Source of the DNA: Dactylellina haptotyla
Lineage: Eukaryota > Ascomycota > Orbiliomycetes > Orbiliales > Orbiliaceae
Assembly: GCA_031310005.1 (NCBI GenBank)
Contig: CM062386.1
Span: 1,364,001-1,428,000 of the forward strand
DNA: 64,000 nucleotides
Direction: 5' to 3'
Shown: positions 12,135-24,410 of the stretch, one piece after another
Position numbering within the stretch: the stretch's first letter is position 1
Layout: every line of letters begins with the position of its first letter
Translations under genes and position numbers: made by a program
Notes under the pieces: model-generated
The model's database searches: none
What the model saw: only the letters and a program-made list of their open reading frames with translations
What the model was told of the DNA's origin: nothing

Positions 12135-13825
12135 TCAATCATCAATTCCGATGACCTGACTGACATCCAAATCCACCTGGCTATCCCCCAGCAAGCTCTC
12201 CTCAACCAGTGTCGTATCATCTCTACCCAAAATAACACTCTTCCTGCCACTATCACTCCTCCTACCAATCGTACTCCTCCGAAACGGATTATCATCCTCC
12301 AGGTCTTCCTCTTCTTTATCGCTGCTCCCTTGGAATAACCCAGCCCCGCCGACAAAAACCTTCATAAGATACTCCGTCGTCTCTTTCAGCTTGGTTACAC
12401 TGATTACCTCTGTGTTCCACGACTTTCTGAGCGATACCGTGAGTGAGCGTAACGTCGTATGGAAAACGGTCTTGTACTCTTCCTCCTCGGATTCGATCTT
12501 TACTTCGCCCGGACGAGCTCTTGTAAAACCGTATAATCGCATGGACGCCATGATGAGTTTCTGCGCCGTAGTTTTATTTCTTTCCGCGAATTTGTTCGCG
12601 GCTGCCGCTGTAGTCGACGAACCAGCGGCGAGACTGATCGTACTAGTTGAGAACTCTGACTTTATTACATCCGGCGTTTGATTCCGCGTTCGCGAGATGT
12701 TGAAAGAATCTGATCTCCGCAGCATGCCCAGGTCACTACCCGTCCGCATCAGCGGTTTGGCAGATGCATCCCGCCCGCCATTTTTCTCAGCGACTTCCCG
12801 GAACCGGTTTGTCAGGATCGATTGGCTCCTTTCGCGCCGTAACCTCGGGTCGTCGCTGATTGTTCTTCTGAATTCATGGGGAACTCCGGGTCCGATTGAC
12901 CGCGATAGCAATCCTTTCTGAGAATCGCCATTGGCGGTATTTATGTTATTCGTCGCCGGCTCGTTTTCATCCTTCGGTAAAGTAAAACTATTACTTCTCG
13001 AATGCCACGAGCGACGGAGACCCGGTGGGAGGGTGGCGTAGTATGCTTTTTTCTTATCGTATTCGTCGAATATTATATCGGCTTTGCGTTTTCGACCTAT
13101 TATGGGAGCTAAGAATTTGGCTTTCCCTGACTCCAATGGTTCCATCTTGACCCCTGCGTGGAGCTTCTTTTCTTTAGCGAGACGAGAGGATAGTGGGAGG
13201 GCGTAGACGGATAACGAAGGCGGCGGGGTGGGAGTCTGCTGTGATTCGTCATTGGGGGCGGTGGAATCTGGGGGTGGAGTGGATGCAGCTAGTGTGCCGA
13301 AGAGGACCAATTCCGTTATATTGGGTTTCTCGGTTTCTTCTGGCGAATTATTGTAAATAATTCTGATAACCAGAGCCTTCTGCGTCGGTTGGTATTCCGT
13401 GACGATAACATCTTCTCCATCTTCGGGGTCTGCTGAGTGGGACCGACTGGATTGTTGGACGAATATGCTCGCAAAGAAGTTGGCTGTGGCTTCGCTCTCA
13501 GTTTGGACCTCAAAACTGGGGCCACACGACAGCCATAACGGAACTTTTGCAGCGTCAACAACGGCCTGCAAACGCAATTGAGCATTGGAGAATAGGGCAG
13601 TTTCGGAGTTTGTATTCGAGTTAAGGGGTTTGGTATTGGTAATGGTGCCCGAGAGCAGTTCAACATCTGGATCGTAACAAGGTCAGCTCCATACCACCGC
13701 TGTAATGTCGGCCGACAGTGGCGCAACCACAAAGGAGGCTTTAGAGATGGCGTACTTTCAAGAACGGCTTGGGGCAAGCCGTCCGGCAGGGCGATAGAGC
13801 CCTTCCAGAGGCTCTTCGTGGTCAT
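12135..13825 (-). CDS. SLD7: Probable Sld7-family DNA replication initiation factor
   Basis: Sld7 partners Sld3 at replication origins in yeast. I assign this gene by pattern. Exons are 13756-13825 and 12135-13666 (533 aa), joined by an 88-nt intron with GTACGC donor and CCAG acceptor. The N-terminal part reads LWKGSIALPDG... then VPLWLSCGPSFEVQTES, the arrangement of the Sld7 N-terminal domain. The middle is a Ser/Arg-rich disordered region with several RTxSD-like phosphosite motifs. Residues about 395-465 (QKLIMASMRLYGF, YKTVFHTTLRSL, then an amphipathic helix ending LMKVFVGG) resemble the Sld7 C-terminal domain. A basic nuclear-type signal (GRKRKADI) is in the centre. The alternative is an unrelated nuclear protein; the terminal domains make Sld7 more likely. 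Confidence 0.72.
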
Positions 13826-14567
13826 TATGCGTAAGCGCTATCGTGATATCATGTCTTTCGAGGGTCGTTAGGTCGTTACGAAGGCGTGGAATTGGATGCC
13901 GTCGACATTTCAGCGCCGGGTTGGTCTTGTTTGGTGTTGATAAGTTGGGCTGGGCGAGGTTGACAGGGGCGCGTTGTTGATCTGCCAGATTTGTTTTGGC
14001 CCAAACACGCAACAACACAATCTCACCGTCACCCAATTTCAGCCAGGCACTCGATTGGGGGAGATCTGGATATCGATAGCACACAGTTGGATTGCATATT
14101 GAGAGAATAGCACTTGGAAGTACTTGTTAGTCTAGTGTTTTGAATGTAGCATCCCCTTCCATTAAAGAAATCTATACTGGTCCCTTCGTTTTAAAATTTT
14201 TTAAATCGTTGTACTAAACTCCTTCTAACTCTCTAGTTCCAGAGAATTCAAGGTATATACCGGTATACACGGTATACATTCGAATATGTTCTTCATAACT
14301 ATCAATGCGCAATTCTATATTCGATAGCAGATATATCTCTAAAAATAATGCTTTCAAAAATCTTCTTCTTTGATATATTCCAGAATCTACTCCGGCCCAT
14401 AACCAAATGGCTTTGCATTTGTAAAAGGAACGACTCTTTTAGTTCTCGCAGCTTATTGAACATGGCCCGTAAATATACAACAGCACAGCCGTGTTGCAGC
14501 TTGAATTTTCTGACCGGTTGAACTTGCTGGCCTTCTTAGCCTTCACTATCAACGGCAAACCTCCCCG
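13826..14567. promoter_or_regulatory. Shared divergent upstream region of SLD7 and CYC2
   Basis: These 742 bp separate two divergent start codons and should hold both promoters. A quasi-palindrome GTATATACCGGTATACACGGTATAC lies around 14252-14276. An open minus-strand frame at 13758-14084 overlaps the SLD7 start but has no ATG and no family features. Confidence 0.5.
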
Positions 14568-15677
14568 ATGTTGCAGCGCTCGATTCTCCGCTGCAATTCG
14601 CATCTGCCCTCCTCTGGATGTAGGGTTCTCAGGAAATCCGGTCTGTTACCGGAAAGACAATTCATGCTTCGGCCTAGACTGCTATCATCAACAACAGGTC
14701 CGGCACCCCCATCTCGTGGCTTCTACACGAAACCCTTCTTTGCCATCCCGACGGCCTTCATTCTCGGCTATGTTACATACAAATACACAACTTCATCTAC
14801 TTCTTTCCCCATAAATCCCTACACATTCACCCACTACACAGTCACCTCCGCAACCCCCCTTTCCCCTACTTCCTCACTAATATCCCTGTCTCCCAAACAC
14901 CATACAAACCCGCCATCTTCATTCTGGTCAATAATAAACTCAGAAGGTATCTGGTCCATCCAGATAAAACAACCTCAACTCCAAATACAGCGAGAATATA
15001 CACCTCTCCCGCACAGTCTCTCATCAAACCCGGAAGATGAAGCCCCCGTTGACCAAAACCGGTTGGACATCTTTGTCCGTGCCGTCAATGGTGGCGAACT
15101 CTCTCATTATCTATTGTCTCGCAAACCCGGTGATCTTATCGAAGTCCGCGGTCCATTGATCAGTTATATTTGGAACCCTGCGGACTCCGCGCCGGAAGAA
15201 CAAGATATCAGAAACGTAGTCTTCATAGCCGGTGGAACCGGTATCTCTCCTGCGATTCAGGTCGCGAGACGTCTAATCTCCCAACAGCAGAAGGACGGCA
15301 AGGAAAGACAGCTGAGTGTGCTGTTTGCTTCGAGGTCTTCCAAGGAGAAAATATTGCCCCAATTGAAAGAATTGGAAGCGGTAGCGAGCGGCGCTATCAA
15401 GATCGATGTAAAGTATTTCTACGATGACAAGTCGACATTCATAAAAAAATCGGATATTGAAGGCGCTATCGGAAGCTTATTGCCCGCGGATAAGGTTACG
15501 ACTCAAACTGGCAGAGATGTAATCATGGTGTCGGGTCCCGAGGGGTTCGTCACACATTATGCGGGAAAAAAGGGCTGGAAGGAGGGCATGGAGACACAAG
15601 GAGCACTAGGCGGAATTATCGGGGAAATACTAAAGAGTCGCAAACAAGGTGGCAAGATCGAAGTAATGAAACTATAG
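14568..15677 (+). CDS. CYC2: Mitochondrial cytochrome c import factor Cyc2-like flavoprotein
   Basis: Cyc2 is an FAD-binding mitochondrial inner-membrane protein that supports cytochrome c maturation, by reducing haem before attachment. This is a single-exon 369-aa protein. The first 50 residues are Arg/Ser-rich with few acids, as in a transit peptide. Residues about 57-73 (FFAIPTAFILGYVTYKY) form one membrane segment. The soluble part has the ferredoxin-reductase FAD motif REYT at 142-145, the domain-II motif GDLIEVRGP near 188-196, the nucleotide-loop GGTGISP at 222-228, and VSGPEGF near the end. This order matches the Cyc2 / NADH-cytochrome b5 reductase superfamily. The long N-terminus and membrane anchor favour Cyc2. 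It is convergent with CRT10. Confidence 0.87.
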   Translation: MLQRSILRCNSHLPSSGCRVLRKSGLLPERQFMLRPRLLSSTTGPAPPSRGFYTKPFFAIPTAFILGYVTYKYTTSSTSFPINPYTFTHYTVTSATPLSPTSSLISLSPKHHTNPPSSFWSIINSEGIWSIQIKQPQLQIQREYTPLPHSLSSNPEDEAPVDQNRLDIFVRAVNGGELSHYLLSRKPGDLIEVRGPLISYIWNPADSAPEEQDIRNVVFIAGGTGISPAIQVARRLISQQQKDGKERQLSVLFASRSSKEKILPQLKELEAVASGAIKIDVKYFYDDKSTFIKKSDIEGAIGSLLPADKVTTQTGRDVIMVSGPEGFVTHYAGKKGWKEGMETQGALGGIIGEILKSRKQGGKIEVMKL

Positions 15678-15985
15678 ACATCACCGTCTGAATTCTGTGA
15701 GAGTATTCTTATTATATTGGGAGTTCCTGGCTATGCATATTCTACCTTGATATCTGATATGGATGGTATAAAATTTATTACAAGAACACAACCGGTTTGA
15801 ATGTACAAATTGGTTCCTTTCAGAACTCCAAGCGAATGCAATGGTAGAATAGAACTTCTGCCATACCTAATATACTAATTTCACCATAACGCCAATGCCT
15901 TCCCCGGATAAATGCGTCGCAACAACATGAATAACAACAACAACCATCCGTATAGACGTAGAAAAATTAACCACACGCGTTTCGA
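15678..15985. other. Convergent 3' region between CYC2 and CRT10
   Basis: This 308-bp gap lies between two converging genes and should carry their 3' ends. I see no supported gene or strong repeat. Confidence 0.4.
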
Positions 15986-18081
15986 TCAAAAGACGATGCC
16001 ATTCTCGTGCGGCCCCACGCTCCCTGATACGGTATAACAGATCACAGATCCGTTCGTGTATAGCAAAAAAATCCGCCACCGGCCCCCAACGTCACCAGCA
16101 GAGTATAACCAGCTCCTCTGGCTCGTTTCTTCGCTCATGCTACCCGTGACATCTCTATCCTCCCATCCTTGCACGGGTGCGACGCAGATTCCTGCCAATG
16201 CAAACGGAATGTTGATGTCGAAGGGTATGATATGCTCAAGGTGCAAAAAGTGACAGTGCCCTTTCGCCGCACCCTGCGGGTCCCTGCCCCCAGATCCGTT
16301 CATCGTTGGTTGTGCGGAACTTGGTTCTTCCTTAGCTGAAGGTTTTGTTCGTAAGAGTCTTACCAATGCCGCTCGTCCGTCTTGTCTTCCTACCACATAT
16401 AGCGATAATGCAGGAATATAAGCATGCATATTCATCCTCAAGGGGAATCTACTGGCTTGCGCGTTCACTGTTATGCCATCCGGCGGTATCAAGTTCCTCA
16501 GCGTGACCAAGCTCATTATATGTTCCAGTCGAGAACCTATGAGCGTACTTCGAGCGGGTACCATTGTCGGCGGGTCCTGCATGCCGAGGAGCTTCAGATC
16601 AAACTCCTTGGAGTGGATTATAAATGATGGGAGTGGGTATTCCCAAGTTGGCTCTTCCTCTTCGATTAACAAAGACTCCGCAGCTGGCCCGTTCGGGTTT
16701 CCGGCGGGGCTATCGGATCCGGACGTCGGAATAGGGCCGTATGCAGCGGTTTGCACTTCTTCAGTAAATCCAAGCAACGCCAGCTCTTCCGTTTCTATAT
16801 CCTGCATATCGTATGCTTCCTCGATATCCTCAGAGTTTTGGGGAATAATAGCCTCTTCAAGAGCAGTAAAACTCGTCTCGATTTCGTCGTCATATTCATC
16901 CGACATGTCTGCATCCTCTTCATCATCTTCGTCTTCGTAACTCTCATCATCAGAATCATCTTCCAATTCATCCGAATCATCGCCTCCATACAATGTCATT
17001 TGGACGTCACTTGCCCAATCATCTTGCATATCTTCATCTGCGTCGTCTTCGTCGTCTTGCCTCAGCGCAAAGCTTAATAAGCCCTGCCCTGCGGCCTTGA
17101 TACTATCCGTCTTCGCCTTCTCCACCAACCCTTCAAACTCCTCTCTCTCGACCCATAAGAAGTCCCTCTCGCTCACAAACGTCACGGTCCATCCTTGCCC
17201 GTTATAATTTGCACTCGTCTGCGCCCCCTTCAACAAGTCGTAACAGATCACATTTCCCGCGATATCCGTTGAAACCAAATATCTCCCGCTAGCATCCTCC
17301 TGTAAAAAGCTCAGACAAGGTAGGTTCTGAGATTTAGCTTCGAGGCTAATAGGTGATTCCGCGCCTCTAGGCGGCTTGTCTGGATCTATCGCCTCGTTCC
17401 CCATCTCGTAAACTGATATGATCGTCGTGTTCGCTGATATCGCAATCAACCTTTTCGTCTTGTGCACTGACAGGCCCCAAGCAGATTGCTTCACATCGAA
17501 CCAGATATCCATATTTCCCTGCCGTTGAATCAGGTGTTTGGTATACCACAGCGTCACATAGCCGTTATCGTTAGCGACGAGGAGTATTTCCTCGTTGCCC
17601 AGGTCTGCGACTATCATATTGTTGATCGTGTGCGGAACAGTGCGATTGATGTAGCCGCGGTTCCGGAGATGTGGAAGGACTTCGGGCCCGCGGAGGGTGA
17701 TGAGAGGGTCGGATATACATTGTGAGGGGTATGAAGGGCGATAGACTTTGACTTTAGAGCCGGTGGCGATGAAGAGGAAGTTGTACCGTCTGGAGCAGGC
17801 GATCTGGAATTGTTAGCATTCGGATTTGATAGCTAGAATTGTGGGGTGGGAGGAGGAGTAGTGGGTATGCATTACCAGGTTGTTGCGAAACAGTTCTATG
17901 CCGTGGAAGAGATGGGGCTGCGTATAGGGTACATCAGTACATAGCAATTGAGGTACGGGTAGCGCGAACGGTCGAATATCGTACCACTAGAGAAAAACAA
18001 CAAGACGAAAAGATATAAGTTAGCGTGGTCAATTCAGCCAATTGCATTAACACGATGCCATACCTTCGTCAAACTCATCAT
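15986..18081 (-). CDS. CRT10: Crt10-like regulator with WD-like repeats
   Basis: Yeast Crt10 affects transcription of ribonucleotide reductase genes. Exons are 18064-18081, 17876-17986 and 15986-17803, giving about 648 aa. The first exon encodes only MMSLTK; the second gives WYDIRPFALPVPQ and PHLFHGIELFRNNL; the third begins IACSRRYNFLFIATGSKVKVY. The hallmark blocks are INNMIVADLGNEEILLVAND, QSAWGLSVHKTKRLIAISAN and, near the C-terminus, WRIFLLYTNGSVICY, all beta-propeller-like strands. A very acidic insertion lies near residues 250-335 (DDEDDADED, then ELEDDSDDES). All three introns' phases close. The family's function outside yeast is little studied, so the RNR link is transferred knowledge, not shown here. 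It is convergent with CYC2. Confidence 0.85.
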
Positions 18082-18674
18082 TATCTCCGGTCCTCAACTT
18101 GCAGGATCCTGCTAGCTCTGTGCGGACCGCATGGTAGGCAGAGCTATCTTTCTGCGGCGGGTTCATTTTGTGGATGGTCGATGACCAGGGCGAATACCGC
18201 CTCTGCGTGTTTCCGGGTTGCGCCATATGCCGTCAGAGATTGGAAAGGGCACCTTCATCGACTGGCGACTCGATACAGAGATGCGTCTATGCCTGCGATA
18301 GCGGCGACGATGGCTCAGGCCATTGTATGATGGTGGGTTCGGGAGGGATATTGGCGCAGAGCATCGATGGGGCCGACAGAATCGCACGTGGGGTAGATGT
18401 TTGGCGGCGGGAGGGAGCGATGTGTTGCGCGGCGACGTTGGACGTTTGAGGACCCTGCGGGCGACAACACGGCCGCGACCTCAACCGGCTGGCTCCTCGA
18501 CGACGGGCTGGTTGGTGGTCTGTTTGACATGACGTCTCAATTAAACAATCAACGTAATTAACTGAAAGGATCGGTTACTTTTCTTCTGTACCGGGAACAG
18601 GGTCCACGGATGGTGCAATGCAAGAAGGCGAACAGCAGACATAATCTTATCGCATAATCGAATTGATCAATCAG

Positions 18675-18785
18675 CGGATCAGATAATTTTTGCTCACCGG
18701 AAAAACGAGGTGAGCTCATGTCCCAAGCCCTTGTCCAGGAAACCTGCTTCCTTGCAGGCCGGACGATGTCAGATTATCTGATCCG
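18675..18785. repeat. 13-bp inverted repeat carrying GATA sites
   Basis: CGGATCAGATAAT at 18675-18687 is exactly repeated in inverse orientation as ATTATCTGATCCG at 18773-18785, 85 bp apart. Each arm contains a GATA-factor core (AGATAA / TTATCT). Fungal GATA factors such as AreA prefer paired sites, so this could be a nitrogen- or light-responsive element; that role is inference. The space between contains a small CCTGC..GCAGG hairpin. Confidence 0.6.
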
Positions 18786-19022
18786 TGTTCGATCAAGGGA
18801 GTCGTTGATGTCAAAGAGATCATCCTGACCATATTTCGGTCTTGGCCGCGGATGCCTTGCGGTTTCGCCTTCGTCTTCACCCTCCGACTCGATGAAATCT
18901 TTTCTCGCAAGACCAAGCGAAGTTAGCTAATGCTGTCACTTTGGCCGGCCGTGCATGTGCGCTATGCAGCTCCATGCGGATCCACTTCGATCGCGAGCCT
19001 TCTTGAACGAATGCCCTGCGCT

Positions 19023-19036
19023 CTCCGAGTTCGGAG
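19023..19036. promoter_or_regulatory. Palindrome resembling a Zn2Cys6 regulator site
   Basis: CTCCGA-GT-TCGGAG is a perfect 6-bp palindrome containing CCG-N4-CGG. Zn2Cys6 activators bind paired CGG triplets, and drug-transporter regulators use related sites. It lies about 1.1 kb upstream of the ABC transporter start. Function is inferred only from the motif. Confidence 0.4.
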
Positions 19037-19038
19037 TC

Positions 19039-19064
19039 AATAATATCTAACGCCAGATATTATT
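19039..19064. repeat. Perfect 10-bp inverted repeat with 6-nt loop
   Basis: AATAATATCT at 19039-19048 pairs perfectly with AGATATTATT at 19055-19064 around the spacer AACGCC. It starts two bases after the palindrome at 19023-19036. It could be a protein-binding dyad or a stem-loop. Nothing else indicates an RNA gene. Confidence 0.6.
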
Positions 19065-20130
19065 CTTCGTGGTCGAGGCCCTGCACTCCATGGCAACATT
19101 CCTTGCGATGCATGCACCAACCAGCGCCGCGATCTGATATGCGGTGCACCATCCTCGGACCAATGCCCAATTGCATATGCCAATGGTACCTCGGAAAGTT
19201 ATAGTTTTCAGGGCCCAATTATTTCCCTAAAGATGTCGCAACAAAGAGAAGGAAAATAAATCGAAAACTTGCCGAGCGAGCAACCTGTTGAATCCCACTT
19301 TCCTAAACGGTCCAGATCTTTCTCCACCCAACGAAAAATCTAATCAGATCCCAGGATCCCAAGGCTGGCTCTGCCATGTACCTGTTTCTCTTACGAGAAA
19401 CCTTCTAGTTACGAAAGAATAACTTGCAATCGAAATCGTTCAATCGACTGGGATGGATATAGGATCGTGGGAAAGGGTATTTTCCTTCTCGTCTGGTAGC
19501 TAGTGAAGGTTCGGCACACAAATAACCCTGTTGCATATGCATGGCTTTTGCAGCCTTTTTTGGTCGCCCGCTTCCAAACGACAAGACAACGGGTCCCTTT
19601 CCCCGTCCCACCAAGGAACCAATTATTTCCCCGATTCTTCAGTAGGTTTGTACCAAGCAATATGTGCGAAGACGTCAGGGTATAGATCTCAACTGAAGCT
19701 CCAAGAAGGAAAGAAGACCAGCAAAAAGAAAATAAATTTGATCACCAAAAGTCCTCCTCTCGCCCAGAAACACCAGCAGGGCTTCCCCATGATGTCGAAC
19801 AACCAGAGAAGAAAATTTTCTTCTCCATGTGTCTTGACTCCTTCCACCTCCTGTAATATCCATAAAATCTTGCTAATAGGGAAGACTATCCCAGGCTGAT
19901 TAGAGGAGTTAGCGGGGTTCGATCATCCGTTGTCATTTGTTTTGCTTCTTGTAATAGAAAGGACTTCTGCACCAGGGTTCTATTGTATATAGGTTCTTTG
20001 ACTGAATCAAATTCCATTCTTTATCTGATCTCTCGAGATAATCTTCCCATTCGTTGTCGTTCTTTTTTGGCTACTCGCGTTTGAGCGACTACGAGGTGCC
20101 GGTATACGCTCAGCTGCAGCTCTTCCCATC

Positions 20131-23100
20131 ATGTCCGATGAGATGGATCAGACATCATCGACAAAGGCCTCGTCTATGACGAAATTCGGGCGCTATTGTC
20201 GACAAATCTACAATACCGCTTGTAAAAAGTTAATTCCGGACAGCGATTACTACAAAATCTTCAAATTTTTGAAGCGAGACGACGAGTCGAGCTTTGCAGA
20301 GAAATATCGCGATACCCTTGTGCTATGGGTTGCTATATCACTTGCAAGTTTGTCAGGCGTTCCACTGCCGATTATAGGAGTTATCTTTGGGTATGCGGTG
20401 TACGATAGCAATGAAAGAATGTCCGATTTTTAATATGCAATTTTTATAGGAAAATTATCAATGAATTCCCACCAGAAGAACACAGCCTTCGGCTCAAGCT
20501 CATTCAAATGATAGTTGTCGGTACGCTATGCAACACATCCCCACCGTTCTAAATACAACAATTAGCTCGAAACGATGAACGATATGTTAATGGTTGGCTG
20601 ATTTCCTGGTTTATTTTTCCATCAGCCACAATTAATTTCTTCGCGATATGGGGATACACCTACTGCTGGGGCTATGTTGGGACTCGGATAAGTCAAAGTA
20701 TCCGCACCGTGGTTCTTGAGAAGACGCTGCACATGGATGTTGCATACCATGAGACGAAAAAAGTCGATGTGGGTTTTCCCAAGCCCTTTGTGAATATTAT
20801 CGCTATTATAGCAGTGGAATTGAGAGAATGCTAAGATTTATAATTTTTGTAGCTCGCCGGGTACCTCATGGTCGATGTACAAACAATCCAAACAGGCACC
20901 GGAGAGAAGGTCGGAATATTCATCCAGTCGATATCGTACTTTGTCACCGCACTACTCGTCGGCCTTATCCTCAACGCGAAGTTTACGCTCATCCTTATGG
21001 CTGTGGTTATTCCTTCGATTTTATTGATAACAATCATTTGCGAACGCCTGAACAGACGGTTTACGAAACATCTTGCCGAAACAACAACCCAGGCGTCAGA
21101 AATGTTATCCGATGTCGTCAGAATGATCACCGTTATTCAATCTTTTGGTTTATCATCACTTTTTCGGGAGAAAAATCAAAAAGTTTTGGAGTCCGGTAGA
21201 TATTATGGTGTGAGGAGATCGTTTGTTACTGCGGCGCGATTGGGGTTTCTATTCTTTCTAGCGTAAGAGATCTAGCTCCTGGAAGTAATGAGCAAGTTAC
21301 TGAAATGAATATAGGTATGGAGTTAATTCACTTGCTTTCTGGTACGGTATCCGCCAAGTCAAGGCGAACGCCACCGATGCGGGAACAATATACACTATAA
21401 TATTCCTCATGCTCGACGCTTCGTTTATCATCAGTCAATTTGGACCTTTTCTACATACCTTCTCGCTCACCGCTGCCTCCGGACGACGAATTGAAAAGCT
21501 CCTTCGGGATGCAGAAGAACACTCCGAGAAAGTGCCTGAAGACTCCGACGAACCTTCCAACTTCGACTGGACTAAGCCGTATGATATCGAATTCAAGAAT
21601 CTAAGGTTCGGATACCCCAGCCGAGAAGATCTTGACGTAATCAAAGATGTCAACTTGAAGATGCCAGCCGGATCTTTTACAGCAATTGTCGGGAAAAGCG
21701 GAAGCGGAAAGTCTTCGCTGACATCACTGCTATTGCGATTTTATAAGCCAAAGTCTGGTGAGATTTTGATCAACGGCAAGAATATCTCGAAGCTACCGGT
21801 CAAAGAGTACCGTAGCCACATGTCCTTTGTGGAGCAGGATCCAATATTATTCAGTGGAACAATTAAGGAAAACATACTGCATGGCTATCCGGAAGCTCAC
21901 AAGCTGCCGGACATGGAACGGGCATCACTTTGTATCGAGGCTGCCGCGCTCGCCAATGCGAAGGAGTTCGTTGAAGCCCAACCAAATGGATACGACACCA
22001 TTGTTGGCCCGGACGGCGCGAGTCAGTTATCAGGAGGGCAGGTCGCTAGAATCGCCCTTGCTCGAGCCTTGGTTTCGAAACCTAGGCTGCTCATCTTGGA
22101 TGAAGTCACGGCGTCTTTGGTATGTGTGATCACATCTATAACGAGAAATCCCATATCTCTAATCTTTAATGAAATTAGGATATCCATTCGGAAAATGTCG
22201 TCATGAAAGCAATCAAGCAGCTTCATCAGGACTCATCGATGACAATTATCATGATTACCCACCGTCTTTCATCCGTTCAAACTGCGGACAATATTGTGGT
22301 CATGGCTGCCGGAGAGTTGATCGAACAGGGCACTCACGAGGATCTTGTGCTTGTTGACGGTCCTTACAGCCAGCTACTATCGACCCAGAAAAAGTCCAGT
22401 AATCTAAGCAGGGAAGCTAGTGCTGAGAGAATCGCCCTAGTTGCTGAAAAATCAGAAATTATGAACGTTACCGAAGACTGTGACAGCGCAGTTATCAAAA
22501 AGAATTCAACGTGCATACCCCGAACTATACGAAAACCGCCATCGTCAGTCAAGAGGACAATGGCGATGTGTCGTCCCGACCTTCCTATTATCTTGATGGG
22601 ACTGTTTTGTAAGTCCTTCGCTCCAAAATACATGGTAAAGTAACTTCTGCTAACAGATTATCTTATATTACTAGCGTCAATGCTCACTGGCAGCCTTGTA
22701 GTCGCGGAATCGGTTCTCTTTGGATATATCATCTCCTCCCTCCGCAATGAGCTCCCCGAAGGTGGCCCGCAGAATCCAAACTTCTACTGTCTAATGTTCT
22801 TCGTCGTTGGCGCTGTTGCACTCTTCGCCTATGCCAGCTCCGGGTTCTGCTTCGGTGTCGTATCAGAACGCCTGGTCCAAAGATTACGGGATCGATGTTT
22901 CCAAAAGATCATGGAACAAGACTTATCATTCTTTTCCGATCCAGAACACTGCGAAACCGCACTAGTAGCGAGTATCCAATCCGACACCGCAGCATTGACT
23001 TCACTTTCAGGAGTCATGATCGGTACCGTTGTTTCAGTAACTACTACTCTTGTCGGTGGAATTGTCGTTGCTCACGTCGTAGCTTGGAAAATTGCAGTCG

Positions 23101-24410
23101 TGTTACTACCTGCTCTCCCAATCATCGTTTTAGCCGGCTACCTACGTCTCAGAGTTCTAATGAAAGCGCAAGTGAATCAAGAGACAACATATGTCAAAGC
23201 TGCCAGTATGGCGACCGAAGCAACAAACGCCATCCGCACCGTCGCTAGTCTTGTCCGAGAAGATGGAGTCATGCGAGAGTATAAAGCGGAGCTGTCGAAG
23301 GCGGAAACAGGGCATACTAAATTCATCCTTCAGGGAAGCGCAATTATGGCATTGGCTCTATCTATTGGCTTCTACGTATATGCATTGGCGTATTGGTGGG
23401 GCTCAAAGCAGGTTAGATCTGGAGACTACACGATTGTAGAGTTCTTCATTGTTCTACCCGCGCTGTTATTCTCAGCACAGACGGCTGGCCAAGTTTTCTC
23501 TTTAGCACCAGAGTTCACAAAAGCCGCTGCAGCTTCAAGGAGAATTTTCAAGCTTTTGGATACTCAACCCATCATTTCGACAAACTCTGACAGCTCCTCT
23601 CCATCGCCAGAAGGGAGTTCCGACGAAAAGGAGTCCCCAAGGGGAGATCGTGGCAGCGTAGAGTTCAAGAACGTCACATTTACCTATCCAACGAGACCGG
23701 ATGCTGTTGTCATTCGCGACCTTTCACTATCGATCCGTCCCGGCGAATTCGTCGCGATAGTGGGCGACTCTGGTTCAGGAAAATCTTCGCTGCTATCGTT
23801 ACTCCAGCGTTTTTACGATCCCACGCACGGAACCGTCCTCGTTGATAATGAGGATATATCCAAGCTGCCGGTATCACAGCATAGAAACCGGATTTCAATC
23901 CTCTCGCAGGATTTGACGCTGTTTTCTGAAAGTATCTTCTTCAACATCGCGATCGGCGCGGGCGCAAAGATCTCCGAGGTGACAAGGGAGGCGGTAGAGA
24001 ATGTGTGTAAGAAAGTGGGAATTCACGAGTTTATAATGACCTTGACTGAAGGTTATGAAACACACTGTGGCCGTAATGGATCCTGTTTATCTGGTGGTCA
24101 GATTCAAAGAATTGCTTTGGCGAGAGCGTTGATTCGCGATCCTGAGATATTGATTCTTGACGAACCGACAAGCGCGTTGGATGTTTACAATGAAGGAACG
24201 GTGATGAATGCTATTCTCGAGAGTTGTGGTGGAGGGTTAGAGCTGAGAAGGACGGTGGTTATGGTGGCTCATAGGTTGGGAACCGTTGTTGGAGCCGATA
24301 GGATTGTTGTATTGAGAAAAGGGAAAGTGATAGAGATGGGAAATCACGAGGATTTAATGGAACTAGGAGGCATATACGCGGGAATGGCTGTACAGCAGGG
24401 TCTTTCCTGA
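20131..24410 (+). CDS. Full-length ABCB-type (MDR/P-glycoprotein-like) ABC transporter
   Basis: This is a membrane ATPase of the (TMD-NBD)x2 ABCB class, which exports lipophilic compounds or peptides. Exons are 20131-20390, 20450-20520, 20566-20768, 20853-21262, 21315-22119, 22179-22608 and 22675-24410, giving about 1304 aa, typical for the class. NBD1 has Walker A GKSGSGKSS (about 441-449), LSGGQ (553-557), Walker B LLILDE (573-578) and H-loop THRLS. NBD2 has GDSGSGKSS (about 1090-1098), LSGGQIQRIALARAL, ILILDEPTSALD and AHRLG. Both ATP sites therefore look competent. The cytosolic N-terminus is only about 70 residues. The substrate cannot be read from sequence; a drug-efflux role and a Ste6-like peptide role are both open. 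Its 2-kb upstream region is rich in palindromes. Confidence 0.93.

Larger units (their letters stand above)
18082..20130. promoter_or_regulatory. Two-kb upstream region of the ABC transporter and CRT10
   Basis: These 2,049 bp separate the CRT10 start from the ABC transporter start. The first 450 bp are GC-rich with overlapping open frames on both strands, none recognisable and none joined by good splice signals. The middle contains three inverted repeats listed separately. The last part before 20131 is pyrimidine-rich. I find no supported gene, so I read it as a long regulatory region, mostly for the transporter. Confidence 0.5.

Noticed and set aside
13758-14084. Minus-strand frame upstream of SLD7 as a possible SLD7 N-terminus
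   Set aside because: It has no ATG (it would begin with GTG), and the exon starting at 13825 joins in phase to the Sld7-like domain.
18163-18532. GC-rich overlapping open frames on both strands upstream of CRT10
   Set aside because: Attempts to join them to CRT10 with splice signals gave the wrong phase, and none has a recognisable motif.
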